Of a DNA stretch of 31,531 nucleotides, positions 5,091 to 12,774 are shown one piece after another. Origin of the DNA: a virus. A program made the position numbers and the translations under genes. Position 1 is the stretch's first letter, and the number at the start of each line of letters is the position of its first letter. The DNA lies in the IMG/VR virus record IMGVR_UViG_3300007546_000014, positions 1 to 31,531 of that record. The stretch is one strand, 5' to 3'. Below the pieces are notes generated by a model, which searched no databases, had not been told where the DNA came from, and was given only the letters and a program-made list of their open reading frames with translations.

Positions 5091-7142
5091 ATGTCTTATT
5101 TTACTGAAAAACCACTACAACTTATAGATACAAGCGTATCTGCAAATACAATTGAAAACCCATATGAAAACTTTATTGCTTTATCAAGATATGCAAGATG
5201 GGTAGAAGAAGACAATAGGCGAGAAACATGGAAAGAAACTGTAGATAGATATTTTAATTTTATGTTAAATAATTTAAATAAAAACTTTAACTATGTTCCA
5301 GATGAAATACTTGTATCTAATCTAAAGGATGCTGTATATAATAGAAACGTTATGCCGTCTATGAGAGCTTTAATGACATCTGGATCAGCGTTAGAACGAG
5401 ATAATGTTGCAGGGTATAACTGTGCTTTCTTACCAGTTGATTCTCCCCGCTCATTTGATGAAACGATGTATGTTCTTATGTGTGGAACAGGTGTAGGATT
5501 TTCAGTTGAATATAAGTACATTAACCAATTGCCACCAGTCCCACTAGAATTTGAAAAAACTAACGATGTAATAATTGTTGAAGACTCAAAGCAAGGATGG
5601 GCAACTGCTTATAGAACATTGCTAGAAAATCTTTGGGACGGAAAGATTCCATCCATAGATGTTACTAATGTAAGACCAGCTGGTGCTCGTTTAAAAACAA
5701 TGGGCGGCAGATCTTCAGGCCCACAACCATTAGTCAATCTTTTTGATTTTACAATTTCAAAATTTAAAAGCGCAGCGGGCAGAGCCCTTAAGCCAATTGA
5801 AGCTCATGACATAATGTGTAAAATTGGAGAAGTTGTTGTTGTTGGAGGAGTTCGCAGGTCAGCCATGATTTCTCTTTCAAACATTAATGATATTGAAATG
5901 GCACACGCAAAAGCTGGAAATTGGTGGGAATCTAATACTCAAAGAGCATTGTCAAATAACTCTGTTGCATACTCACGTAAACCAGATATGGAGCAATTTA
6001 TTGCAGAATGGAAATCTTTATATGATTCAAAATCTGGAGAACGAGGCATATACAATGTTGCAGCAGCACAAGCTCAAGCGGCTAAATATGGCAGAGACCC
6101 AAATATTCACTATGGAACAAATCCTTGTTCTGAAATTATTTTGAGACCGTATCAGTTTTGCAATCTATCTGAGGTTGTTATACGTGAGAATGATGATGAA
6201 GAGTCAGTAACTCACAAAGTTAAGTTAGCCACAATTCTTGGAACATGGCAATCTACTTTAACAAACTTTGATTATATTCGTGATATCTGGAGAGAAAATA
6301 CTGAAGAAGAAAGACTTCTTGGAGTTTCTTTAACTGGTCAGTTTGGCAACAAGCTATTTGCTGGCAAAGCTAGATCTGCTGGTTCTTTTGAATTAACAGA
6401 AGGCGGAGGATTAGTATATGATGAAGACATTATTAATAAAGACAACATGCTTAGACTAGAGCACATACTTCAAAGAATGAGGACAAAGGCAAGGGAGACA
6501 AATGCAATTGAAGCAAAAAATATTGGAATTACTCCATCTGCATCAATTACATGTGTTAAGCCCTCTGGAACAGTCTCACAGCTCGTAGGAGTATCTTCAG
6601 GAATGCACCCTTGGCATTCACCATACTATATTCGCACAGTTAGAGGATCAAAAGGAGATCCAATTTCTGTATTTCTAAAAGAGGTTGGTATTCCAGTAGA
6701 AGATGATGTCATGAAGCCAAATGACACATACGTTTTTTCATTTCCAGTAAAAGCACCAGAAGGTGCAATTATTAGAAATGATTTAACAGCCATAGATCAT
6801 CTAAATACTTGGTTAGTTTATCAACGTGCATGGTGTGAACATAAGCCATCAATTACAGTTTCAGTAAAAGAAGAAGAGTGGATGGAAGTTGGCGCATGGG
6901 TATATAAGCACTTTGATGAAGTGTCTGGAATTTCTTTCCTCCCCCATTCAGACCATTCTTACAAGCAAGCACCCTACCAAGAGGTAACTAAAGGAGATTA
7001 CGAAGAGCTTCTTGCCAAGATGCCAAAAAATATACGATGGGAAGATCTTTCTTTCTATGAAACAGAAGACGGCACATCTACAAATGCTACGCTTGCGTGT
7101 AGCTCTGATGGAAACTGCGAACTTGTGGATATCTCAGCATAG
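5091..7142 (+). CDS. nrdJ: Adenosylcobalamin-dependent (class II) ribonucleotide reductase
   Basis: A 683-residue monomeric class II reductase that makes deoxyribonucleotides for phage DNA using coenzyme B12. Visible family marks are GYNCAFLP (C111, first of the active-site redox pair), the MCGTGVGFSVE segment (130-140), and NPCSEI with C346 and E348 (radical cysteine and catalytic Glu). These are followed by C357 in QFCNLSE and the SASITCVKPSGT loop. The C-terminal redox pair is C670/C676 in CSSDGNC, five residues apart, close to the shuttle pair of the Lactobacillus enzyme. Length is near that enzyme (about 740). No intein or frameshift is seen. It stands as its own unit with a ribosome-binding GGAG/AAAGG before the ATG. 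An oxygen-independent, subunit-free reductase suits aerobic aquatic hosts that have B12. Confidence 0.95.
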   Translation: MSYFTEKPLQLIDTSVSANTIENPYENFIALSRYARWVEEDNRRETWKETVDRYFNFMLNNLNKNFNYVPDEILVSNLKDAVYNRNVMPSMRALMTSGSALERDNVAGYNCAFLPVDSPRSFDETMYVLMCGTGVGFSVEYKYINQLPPVPLEFEKTNDVIIVEDSKQGWATAYRTLLENLWDGKIPSIDVTNVRPAGARLKTMGGRSSGPQPLVNLFDFTISKFKSAAGRALKPIEAHDIMCKIGEVVVVGGVRRSAMISLSNINDIEMAHAKAGNWWESNTQRALSNNSVAYSRKPDMEQFIAEWKSLYDSKSGERGIYNVAAAQAQAAKYGRDPNIHYGTNPCSEIILRPYQFCNLSEVVIRENDDEESVTHKVKLATILGTWQSTLTNFDYIRDIWRENTEEERLLGVSLTGQFGNKLFAGKARSAGSFELTEGGGLVYDEDIINKDNMLRLEHILQRMRTKARETNAIEAKNIGITPSASITCVKPSGTVSQLVGVSSGMHPWHSPYYIRTVRGSKGDPISVFLKEVGIPVEDDVMKPNDTYVFSFPVKAPEGAIIRNDLTAIDHLNTWLVYQRAWCEHKPSITVSVKEEEWMEVGAWVYKHFDEVSGISFLPHSDHSYKQAPYQEVTKGDYEELLAKMPKNIRWEDLSFYETEDGTSTNATLACSSDGNCELVDISA

Positions 7143-7173
7143 TGGTAAAATTATAGTATTCGGGTAAACCGAA
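7143..7173 (+). promoter_or_regulatory. Extended -10 and leader hairpin before holin-like gene
   Basis: TGG-TAAAAT (7143-7151) follows the nrdJ stop directly. Eight bases later TTCGG/CCGAA (7159-7163 with 7169-7173) can form a five-pair hairpin, followed by GGGCAACCC. The Shine-Dalgarno GAGGAG (7196-7201) comes after these. The hairpin may stabilise the short transcript or tune its translation. Confidence 0.45.
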
Positions 7174-7209
7174 AATTCCTGGGCAACCCGCCCACGAGGA
7201 GATGACAAT

Positions 7210-7449
7210 ATGGCTAAATTTGCAAAAGCAGATTTAAACAAAGATGGAAAGGTAACAATGCAGGAACAAATCCTATCAGCACTATCAAGCTACGGAAGAG
7301 CATTCCTATCAGCAGCACTTGCTCTTTACATGACTGGAAATACAAATCCTAAAGACCTTTTGCTTGGCGGAGTAGCAGCAGTTGCACCCGTTATCCTAAA
7401 AGCGTTAAACCCTAACGATAAGAGTTTTGGGTTCACAAACAAGGCTTAA
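7210..7449 (+). CDS. Holin-like membrane protein with N-terminal EF-hand loop
   Basis: A 79-residue protein. Residues 8-19 are a canonical 12-residue EF-hand loop: D8, N10, D12, G13, V15 and E19 at loop positions 1, 3, 5, 6, 8 and 12. It is followed by two hydrophobic segments (about 27-43 and 50-66) split by a GNTNPKDL turn. The second half resembles small r1t-type holins of Gram-positive phages (YGRAFLSAALALYM...DLLLGGVAAVAPVILKAL). A holin would oligomerise in the host membrane and time lysis. The EF-hand suggests calcium binding on the N-terminal side. A strong Shine-Dalgarno precedes it. The nearest lytic enzyme lies on the other side of nrdJ on the opposite strand. A structural or other membrane role is possible. 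Confidence 0.6.
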   Translation: MAKFAKADLNKDGKVTMQEQILSALSSYGRAFLSAALALYMTGNTNPKDLLLGGVAAVAPVILKALNPNDKSFGFTNKA

Positions 7450-7465
7450 TAAGTAGTCAATTAGA

Positions 7466-7499
7466 AATACTCCTGTGCTAAAATTAGTACAGGAGTATT
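7466..7499 (+). terminator. Long perfect hairpin with promoter in its loop
   Basis: An 11-base perfect inverted repeat AATACTCCTGT / ACAGGAGTATT encloses a 12-base loop. It lies 17 bases after the holin stop and ends eight bases before the next Shine-Dalgarno. The loop includes the extended -10 element. No T-run follows, so it may be a weak terminator, an attenuator or a binding site. Confidence 0.55.
7476..7484 (+). promoter_or_regulatory. Extended -10 of the tail-fibre block
   Basis: TGC-TAAAAT lies at the loop of the hairpin, with a -35-like TAGTCA at 7454-7459 (19-base spacing). It would start transcription near 7491, inside the 3' arm, so the transcript itself would not carry the hairpin. 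Confidence 0.45.
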
Positions 7500-7521
7500 C
7501 CTATTTAGGAGACTATGGCAA

Positions 7522-7869
7522 ATGGCAGGACAAAAGAACTTTGAAGTAGATCAAAACGCAACTTTTACCTTTATTACAGAATATAAAGATTCAAGTAACA
7601 ATGCAATTGATCTTACTGGCGCATCTGCAAAAATGCAGATACGTGATACAAAAGGTGGAGCTAAGTTAGCAGTAACTTTAACTTCTCCATCTGGTGGAAT
7701 TGTAATTGATGGACCAAATGGTAAATTAACTATTAAATTAACACCAACTCAAACAAACAAACTCTTTTATCCAAAATCGTCATATGACATTATGGTTGTC
7801 GATTCTAACGGGAACAAAATAAAACTCCTAGAGGGTTTTATGACTCTCAATAGATCGGTGACTATATAA
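7522..7869 (+). CDS. Small tail/baseplate-associated beta protein
   Basis: A 115-residue beta-rich protein with the pattern of small tail-fibre-adjacent proteins of many phages: DQNATFTF, AIDLTGASAKMQIRD, GKLTIKLTPTQT and YDIMVVDSNG, ending in a strand-rich VTI. Such proteins look like single immunoglobulin-like or upper-baseplate domains that join fibres to the baseplate. The chosen ATG is preceded by AGGAG (7507-7511). An ATG seven bases earlier is out of frame and closes quickly. Its stop overlaps the start of the next gene (TAATG). Confidence 0.6.
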   Translation: MAGQKNFEVDQNATFTFITEYKDSSNNAIDLTGASAKMQIRDTKGGAKLAVTLTSPSGGIVIDGPNGKLTIKLTPTQTNKLFYPKSSYDIMVVDSNGNKIKLLEGFMTLNRSVTI

Positions 7870-8321
7870 TGGCTGAATCCGTAGTAGTTAAAGAAACATT
7901 AAATAAAGTAACAATATCAACTCCTGGCCCACAAGGTCCAAGAGGACGAACTATTTTAAATGGTTCTGGATCACCTTCCAATAACCTTGGACTAACTGGT
8001 GATTTTTTTTATGATGTTGTTACAACAAGATTTTATGGACCAAAACCAAGTGATGAGACTTGGGTAGGTGCACAAAACTATATTTTAAATAACCCACCTA
8101 CGGACTATTCATTTAGATATTCATGGGAACTTTCACAAGTTACTGGACCTATTGCAAATACATATAGCGTTATAATATTGCACAATTTGGGTTTTTATCC
8201 CAACGTAACAGTAAAAACAAGCGCAGGAGATATACTAGAAACTGGTATAGATTACAACAATATAAATCAAATTACACTGACAATGGCTCAACCATTTTCA
8301 GGGACAGCACATCTGTCTTAA
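7869..8321 (+). CDS. Short tail fibre with collagen-like GPQGPRG and C-terminal head domain
   Basis: A 150-residue virion protein. It opens with a beta segment, then a very short collagen-like GPQGPRG (20-26). Next comes the LTGDFFYDVVTTRFYGPK pattern that follows collagen stalks in many phage fibres. The C-terminal domain, from HNLGFYPNVTV to GTAHLS, is a compact head domain often used for receptor binding. Translation is coupled to the upstream gene by a one-base overlap. Exact role (minor fibre or adaptor) is inferred. Confidence 0.65.
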   Translation: MAESVVVKETLNKVTISTPGPQGPRGRTILNGSGSPSNNLGLTGDFFYDVVTTRFYGPKPSDETWVGAQNYILNNPPTDYSFRYSWELSQVTGPIANTYSVIILHNLGFYPNVTVKTSAGDILETGIDYNNINQITLTMAQPFSGTAHLS

Positions 8322-8336
8322 AAGGGAGAAGAAGAA

Positions 8337-9620
8337 ATGGCAAGAAAATATGCGGTCAGCTTAGACCTTAATAAGAATGAGCTGTTAAATGCAAGAATTC
8401 AAAACCTGGGATCAGCACCATCAAATCCAGTCTCAGGTCAAATTTACTACAACAACGTTTCAAACGTTCTATTTTTCTATAATGGAACAGAGTGGACACC
8501 AGCTTCTGGTTCTACTGAAGTAATTCAAGATGTCATTGGTTCGTCCGTACTAGCAGGCACAGCACTTACTGCAACTTACAACGACCCAGCAGGAACAACA
8601 ACACTAAAATTAAATGACACAGCAGTAACAGCTGGTTCATATGGGTCAACAACAAAGATTCCATCGTTTACAGTTGATGCACAGGGTAGACTAACTGCTG
8701 CAAGCGAGTCAGATGTAGCCACAAACCTTTCAATTGCTGGAGATACTGGAACAGATACAGTAAATCTACTTTCAGATACATTAACTGTATCTGGCGGAGA
8801 AGGAATTGATGTAGCAGTAACAAATAATACAATTACAGTATCTGCAGAAGATGCGACCTATACAAATAAAGGTGTTGCTTCATTTAGCTCCACAGATTTT
8901 ACAGTTACAGCAGGAGCTGTATCTCTTAACAAAGACCCAGTAATTACTCTTTCAGGAGATGTAACTGGTTCTGCAACAATGACAAATCTTGGTGACGTAA
9001 CAATCACAACAACAGTTCAGCCGAATTCAGTAGCACTTGGAACTGATACAACTGGAGACTATGTAGCAACAATTGTTGGAACAGCTAATGAAATTACTGT
9101 TTCTCCAAATAGTGGAGAGTCGGCAGCAGTAACAATTGGTTTGCCAGACAATGTTGAAATTACTGGAAACTTACAAGTAGGTGGAAACCTTAATGTAATA
9201 GGAACAGTTAACTCTGTAAATACCACACAGATTAACATTGAAGATAATAAGGTAAAGCTTAACAGTAATGCAACAGGAACTCCTGTAGCAGATGCTGGAC
9301 TTCTTGTAGAGCGTGGAAATGAAGCAGATGCTGAAATTCTTTGGAACGAGACATCTGATGTTTGGCAAATTGGTCAAGTTGGCGGAAACTACCACAATAT
9401 TGCAAGAAAGTATGCAACAACAATTGGCGATGGTGCAGCAACATCATATACAGTAACACATAACCTAGGAACAAAAGATCTTACAGTACAGATATTTGAA
9501 ACTACTGCAGATTATAATCAAATAGAGGCTGACGTACAACATACATCAGATTCAGTAGTTACTGTAAAATTTGCATCGGCCCCAACAGCTGGTGAATACA
9601 GAGTTGTTATCGTAGGATAA
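8337..9620 (+). CDS. Tail fibre protein
   Basis: A 427-residue beta-rich fibre. The N-terminus (MARKYAVSLDLNKNELLN, then SGQIYYNN...LFFYNGTEW) is a common virion attachment segment. The middle has fibre-type repeats (TLSGDVTGS, TSVNTTQ-type turns) and the ITGNLQVGGNLNVIGTVNS segment, followed by IEDNKVKLNSN and GLLVERG, typical of cyanophage and actinophage fibres. The C-terminus has the YTVTHNLGTKDLTVQ...GEYRVVIVG head domain. An AGGGAGAAG ribosome-binding site precedes the ATG. It is expected to form trimers at the tail tip and bind the host surface. Confidence 0.78.
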   Translation: MARKYAVSLDLNKNELLNARIQNLGSAPSNPVSGQIYYNNVSNVLFFYNGTEWTPASGSTEVIQDVIGSSVLAGTALTATYNDPAGTTTLKLNDTAVTAGSYGSTTKIPSFTVDAQGRLTAASESDVATNLSIAGDTGTDTVNLLSDTLTVSGGEGIDVAVTNNTITVSAEDATYTNKGVASFSSTDFTVTAGAVSLNKDPVITLSGDVTGSATMTNLGDVTITTTVQPNSVALGTDTTGDYVATIVGTANEITVSPNSGESAAVTIGLPDNVEITGNLQVGGNLNVIGTVNSVNTTQINIEDNKVKLNSNATGTPVADAGLLVERGNEADAEILWNETSDVWQIGQVGGNYHNIARKYATTIGDGAATSYTVTHNLGTKDLTVQIFETTADYNQIEADVQHTSDSVVTVKFASAPTAGEYRVVIVG

Positions 9621-9621
9621 A

Positions 9622-10074
9622 ATGTCAAGAAAATTTAAGTCTTTACTTAATTTAACTACACTCACCGCCGACCCATTAGGGTCGGCTGGTGATGTGTTTT
9701 TTAATACAACTGAGAAAGCCTTAAAAATTCATAATGGCATCACATGGGTTAACATTGCTAAAAGCGACGACCCAACTCCTTTCTATTTGCACACGCACAC
9801 ATATGACGGAGATGTACACACTATTGATATTAATGACCCAATAACATTTAAAGATTTTTCTGGAAATGGAGTTCAATTGACACTTCCAATAATTGATGCA
9901 GTTTTTGGCGGAGCCCCAGCGGACAATGTTTCTCTCCCATCAGCACAGCAGTTAACTTTGTTTGATGGCGGAGATCCATCTGGAAATACAATTTATTCTT
10001 CAGATATATCATGGGATGGCGGAAGCTCTGGAGATACTGGAAATGATACTCCAATAGATGGCGGAGGAGCATAA
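9622..10074 (+). CDS. Tail-fibre-associated protein, Gly/Asp-rich C-terminus
   Basis: A 150-residue protein starting one base after the previous stop. The N-terminal half has the GSAGDVFFNTTEKALKIHNG block that decorates many phage fibre N-termini. A central HTHTYDGDVHTIDI stretch follows, with three His that could bind metal. The C-terminus is flexible and rich in Gly and Asp (GGDPSGN, WDGGSSGDTGND, IDGGGA). The last codons double as the GGAGGAG ribosome-binding site of the next gene. Probably a fibre adaptor or short fibre. Confidence 0.55.
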   Translation: MSRKFKSLLNLTTLTADPLGSAGDVFFNTTEKALKIHNGITWVNIAKSDDPTPFYLHTHTYDGDVHTIDINDPITFKDFSGNGVQLTLPIIDAVFGGAPADNVSLPSAQQLTLFDGGDPSGNTIYSSDISWDGGSSGDTGNDTPIDGGGA

Positions 10075-11855
10075 TGGCAATCAGAATTCAGCTGAGAAGA
10101 GATACAACAGCAAACTGGACAACAAATAACCCAATTCTTTTACCAGGAGAAATTGGAGTAGAGACAGACACACTAAAGTTTAAAATTGGTAATGGATCAA
10201 GATGGAATGCAACTACATCATATGCATTTAAAGCAGGAGAAGCAAACGGACTAGCTACACTAGGTCCTACAGGGAAAATTCCTACATCTCAATTGCCAGA
10301 TTCTATATCAATGGATGCAGAGCTATCTGCAGCATTAGCAGCATTAACTACATCTTCTATAACAGAAGGATCAAATAAATATTTTACAAACCAAAGAGCA
10401 ATAGATGCAGTATCTTCATTAATATCATCTTCAATTTTGTCTGAAACTACAAATAGAAATACTGCAATAGCAACTGCAAAATCAGAAGCCATTGCTTCCG
10501 CAGCAACAGATGCAACAGGAAAAGCTGATATAGCAAAATCAGAATCTATAGCAGCATCCTCAGCATCAATCTCTGCTGCATCCTTAGCTGCCAATGCATA
10601 TACAGATAATAAAGTTTCTACAGAAGCATCAACCAGATCAACTGCTATAAATACAGCAATATCATCAGAAATAATAAATAGGAATATTGCAATACAATCT
10701 TCTTTATCTGGACTAACAACTTCAACAGTAACAGAGGGAACTAATAAATATTTTACTGATTCCCGTGCACTTTTAGCAACTGCATCTGCTTATGAATCTT
10801 TGGGTTCTTCCGCCTCAGCCATCACAGCTGCAGCCACAGATGCAACAACCAAAGCCAACGCAGCCATTGCTACAGCAGCCACAGATGCAACAACCAAAGC
10901 CAACGCAGCCATTGCTACAGCAGCCACAGATGCAACAACCAAAGCCAACGCAGCTTTAGTGTCTGCTAATGCTTACACAGACTCATTATCGACATCTTTA
11001 AATAATACTTTAGGTGATTATGTTTTAGAAAATGATAGAAATCAAGCCAGCGGATTTGCTGGCTTGAATTCTTCTGGGAAATTACTAGATTCAGTTATAC
11101 CAGCTTCAGTAAATGCTTATGCCGATGCAAAAGTTGCAGCAATTGTAAATTCAGCACCAGCAACTCTAGATACTTTAGGAGAGCTAGCTGCAGCGTTACA
11201 GGCAGATGAAGCTGCATCTACAACACTTACAACTTTAGTTGGAACAAAGGCTCCAATTGCTTCACCAACATTTACAGGCACAGTTTCAGGAATTACAAAA
11301 TCTATGGTTGGCCTCGCATCAGTTGACAACACAGCAGATTCAGCAAAGCCAATATCAACTGCTACTCAAACTGCACTTGATGCTAAGTTATCATCTGCTA
11401 CAGCAGCAACAACATATGCTTCAATTGCCTCACCAACATTTACTGGTACAGTTGGCGGTATTACAAAATCTATGGTTGGCCTTGGTAATGTTGACAACAC
11501 ATCAGATACAGAAAAGCCAATTTCAACAGCAACGCAAACAGCATTAGATTCTAAATTAAATCGGACAGTTTTAACAAACCCTCAATCTGGATCTTATCAA
11601 ATTGTAGTTGGAGATGCATTTAAATTAATTGAAATGAGCGGTGGTGGAACTTTAACAATACTAGATAGCTCAAGCTTTGCAACTGGAACAACAATAGACG
11701 TTTTGCAAACATCGGATAGTCAAGTTTTAATTGCTGGCAGCGGATTTACCCCAGATTCAACACCTGGATTAAAATTAAGAGCCAGATGGTCTTCAGCAAC
11801 ACTTTTAAAACGAGGTACTAATTCTTGGGTTGTAATGGGCGATTTGAGCGCCTAA
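10074..11855 (+). CDS. Large tail fibre with Ala-rich coiled coil and SPTFTG repeats
   Basis: A 593-residue fibre. Residues 1-45 (IQLRRDTTANW...LLPGEIGVETD..KFKIGNG) match the N-terminal attachment domain shared with Mtd-like fibres. A long Ala/Thr/Ser-rich coiled-coil shaft includes 15-residue repeats of AATDATTKANAAIAT (about 253-293), then ASGFAGLNSSGKLLDS. Two SPTFTGTV...ITKSMVGL..VDNT repeats (about 395-490) and a beta head ending in WSSATLLKRGTNSWVVMGDLSA follow. The head is clearly related to that of the fibre at 15801-18284. It overlaps the upstream stop by one base and leads directly into the PASTA/FPP gene. Confidence 0.8.
   Translation: MAIRIQLRRDTTANWTTNNPILLPGEIGVETDTLKFKIGNGSRWNATTSYAFKAGEANGLATLGPTGKIPTSQLPDSISMDAELSAALAALTTSSITEGSNKYFTNQRAIDAVSSLISSSILSETTNRNTAIATAKSEAIASAATDATGKADIAKSESIAASSASISAASLAANAYTDNKVSTEASTRSTAINTAISSEIINRNIAIQSSLSGLTTSTVTEGTNKYFTDSRALLATASAYESLGSSASAITAAATDATTKANAAIATAATDATTKANAAIATAATDATTKANAALVSANAYTDSLSTSLNNTLGDYVLENDRNQASGFAGLNSSGKLLDSVIPASVNAYADAKVAAIVNSAPATLDTLGELAAALQADEAASTTLTTLVGTKAPIASPTFTGTVSGITKSMVGLASVDNTADSAKPISTATQTALDAKLSSATAATTYASIASPTFTGTVGGITKSMVGLGNVDNTSDTEKPISTATQTALDSKLNRTVLTNPQSGSYQIVVGDAFKLIEMSGGGTLTILDSSSFATGTTIDVLQTSDSQVLIAGSGFTPDSTPGLKLRARWSSATLLKRGTNSWVVMGDLSA
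10830..10954 (+). repeat. 45-base tandem repeat in fibre shaft
   Basis: A 45-base unit (15 residues, AATDATTKANAAIAT) is repeated exactly at 10830-10874 and 10875-10919, then partially at 10920-10954. DNA identity with no synonymous drift suggests recent expansion of the coiled-coil shaft. Confidence 0.85.
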
Positions 11856-11856
11856 A

Positions 11857-12519
11857 ATGGTAACTAGATTTTATGGGATTAAGACTGGTGTAAGAAAAGT
11901 ATCAGTACCTAATATTATAGGTATTAATAAAACTCAAGCACGAATAGATTTAAGTAATATAAGTTTAACTTATTTAGAGCAGACTACACCAGGAACAGTT
12001 CTTTCTGATAATGATATTGTGTCTGCACAGGGCACAGCTTCTGGTTCAGTTATTCCAAGAGGATCGGTTGTTCAGTATACATATAAAGTATTTACCTTTA
12101 CGCCACCATACTTCCCGCCGTTCTTCCCACCGTTCTTCCCTCCACACTTCCCACCGTTCTTCCCGCCGTTCTTCCCACCACACTTCCCACCGTTCTTCCC
12201 TCCATTCTTCCCACCACACTTCCCACCGTTCTTCCCGCCGTTCTTCCCACCACACTTCCCACCGTTCTTCCCACCGTTCTTCCCTCCACACTTCCCACCG
12301 TTCTTTCCTCCGTTCTTCCCTCCACACTTCCCACCGTTCTTCCCTCCGTTCTTCCCACCACACTTCCCGCCGTTCTTCCCACCGTACTTCCCAGCAGCAA
12401 ACACCTGTAACACTCCTGGATGTAGTCAATATTCAGGATCTTCAGCAGGCTGTGCAAATTGTTCAAACTGTGTAAATAATTTTGGTGGATACTGGACTGG
12501 TAGTGCCTGCCTTACCTAA
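11857..12519 (+). CDS. PASTA-domain protein with ([12 protein letters not shown])n array and Cys-rich tail
   Basis: A 220-residue protein in three parts. Residues 13-78 form a PASTA-like domain ([18 protein letters not shown], then [17 protein letters not shown]), a fold that binds muropeptides and cell wall. Residues 83-179 are an array of 12-residue units ([12 protein letters not shown]) with seven His, flanked by Tyr at each end. Residues 180-220 hold six Cys in NTCNTPGC...GCANCSNC...SAC, with GGYWTG. There is no signal peptide, so it is probably a virion component of the fibre block. The array would be a stiff polyproline-type rod with aromatic faces. Function (adhesin, tail spike or sheath) is unknown. 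It starts one base after the previous stop and is followed by a small accessory gene. Confidence 0.7.
   Translation: MVTRFYGIKTGVRKVSVPNIIGINKTQARIDLSNISLTYLEQTTPGTVLSDNDIVSAQGTASGSVIPRGSVVQYTYKVFTFTPPYFPPFFPPFFPPHFPPFFPPFFPPHFPPFFPPFFPPHFPPFFPPFFPPHFPPFFPPFFPPHFPPFFPPFFPPHFPPFFPPFFPPHFPPFFPPYFPAANTCNTPGCSQYSGSSAGCANCSNCVNNFGGYWTGSACLT
12102..12393 (+). repeat. 36-base Phe/Pro/His coding repeat array (first)
   Basis: About eight units of a 36-base repeat built from TTCTTCCCNCCN and CACTTCCCNCCN. Every Phe is TTC apart from a rare TTT, against the TTT bias of the surrounding AT-rich genes. Only the third base of Pro codons varies. It shares a 50-base exact stretch (12142-12191) with the second array (18933-18982). 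Confidence 0.95.
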
Positions 12520-12528
12520 TCTGTAATC

Positions 12529-12537
12529 TGGTATACT
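12529..12537 (+). promoter_or_regulatory. Extended -10 before accessory gene
   Basis: TGG-TATACT follows the PASTA/FPP gene stop. The next gene start (12562) has an AAGGA ribosome-binding site, so this unit is leadered. An eight-codon ORF starts at 12546 but looks incidental. Confidence 0.45.
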
Positions 12538-12561
12538 TTAAATAAATGAAAAGGAAAAAAA

Positions 12562-12768
12562 ATGACAATTAAAAAATTTGCGGGAATTGTAGATGGTGAA
12601 ATATTTACAGTAATGACAATAGATACAGAGTATCAAGGCTCTGATGGAGAAGGCGGAGAAAGAATAGTCGCTGGACTTTCATCTAATCCTATCTTTGTAG
12701 AGATTCCATCCGAACTTGATGTAGATATTAGTTGGACATGGAGCGGCACCCAATTCGTAGAAGGGTAA
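12562..12768 (+). CDS. Small fibre-accessory protein (first paralogue)
   Basis: A 68-residue protein: KKFAGIVDGEIFTVMTI, then ERIVAGLSSNPIFVEI, then a C-terminal WTWSGTQFVEG. The pattern of K-F-A...dG.iF...VAG.SSN...W.G..F matches small phage tail-linked proteins. The same domain appears twice in tandem in the gene at 19356-19757, which likewise follows an FPP-array gene. Role is probably fibre assembly or decoration, which is inference. Own promoter and ribosome-binding site. Confidence 0.6.
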   Translation: MTIKKFAGIVDGEIFTVMTIDTEYQGSDGEGGERIVAGLSSNPIFVEIPSELDVDISWTWSGTQFVEG

Positions 12769-12774
12769 CTTCTA

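Noticed and set aside
5091-7142. Intein or split in the ribonucleotide reductase
   Set aside because: The reductase runs uninterrupted at near-family length and no splicing-type motifs are present.
10074-11855. Diversity-generating retroelement suggested by the Mtd-like fibre N-terminus
   Set aside because: No reverse transcriptase, template repeat or adenine-biased variable repeat is visible in the window. The N-terminal segment is common to many fibres.
12046-12466. Long minus-strand ORFs across the first FPP array (Gly/Lys/Asn/Cys- and Glu/Trp-rich)
   Set aside because: All three frames stay open only because the 36-base repeat has no stops. The predicted proteins are pure translations of the repeat, with no ribosome-binding site.
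12546-12572. Eight-codon ORF eight bases after an extended -10
   Set aside because: Out of frame with the real gene, lysine/asparagine low-complexity, and overlaps the ribosome-binding site. Probably incidental.
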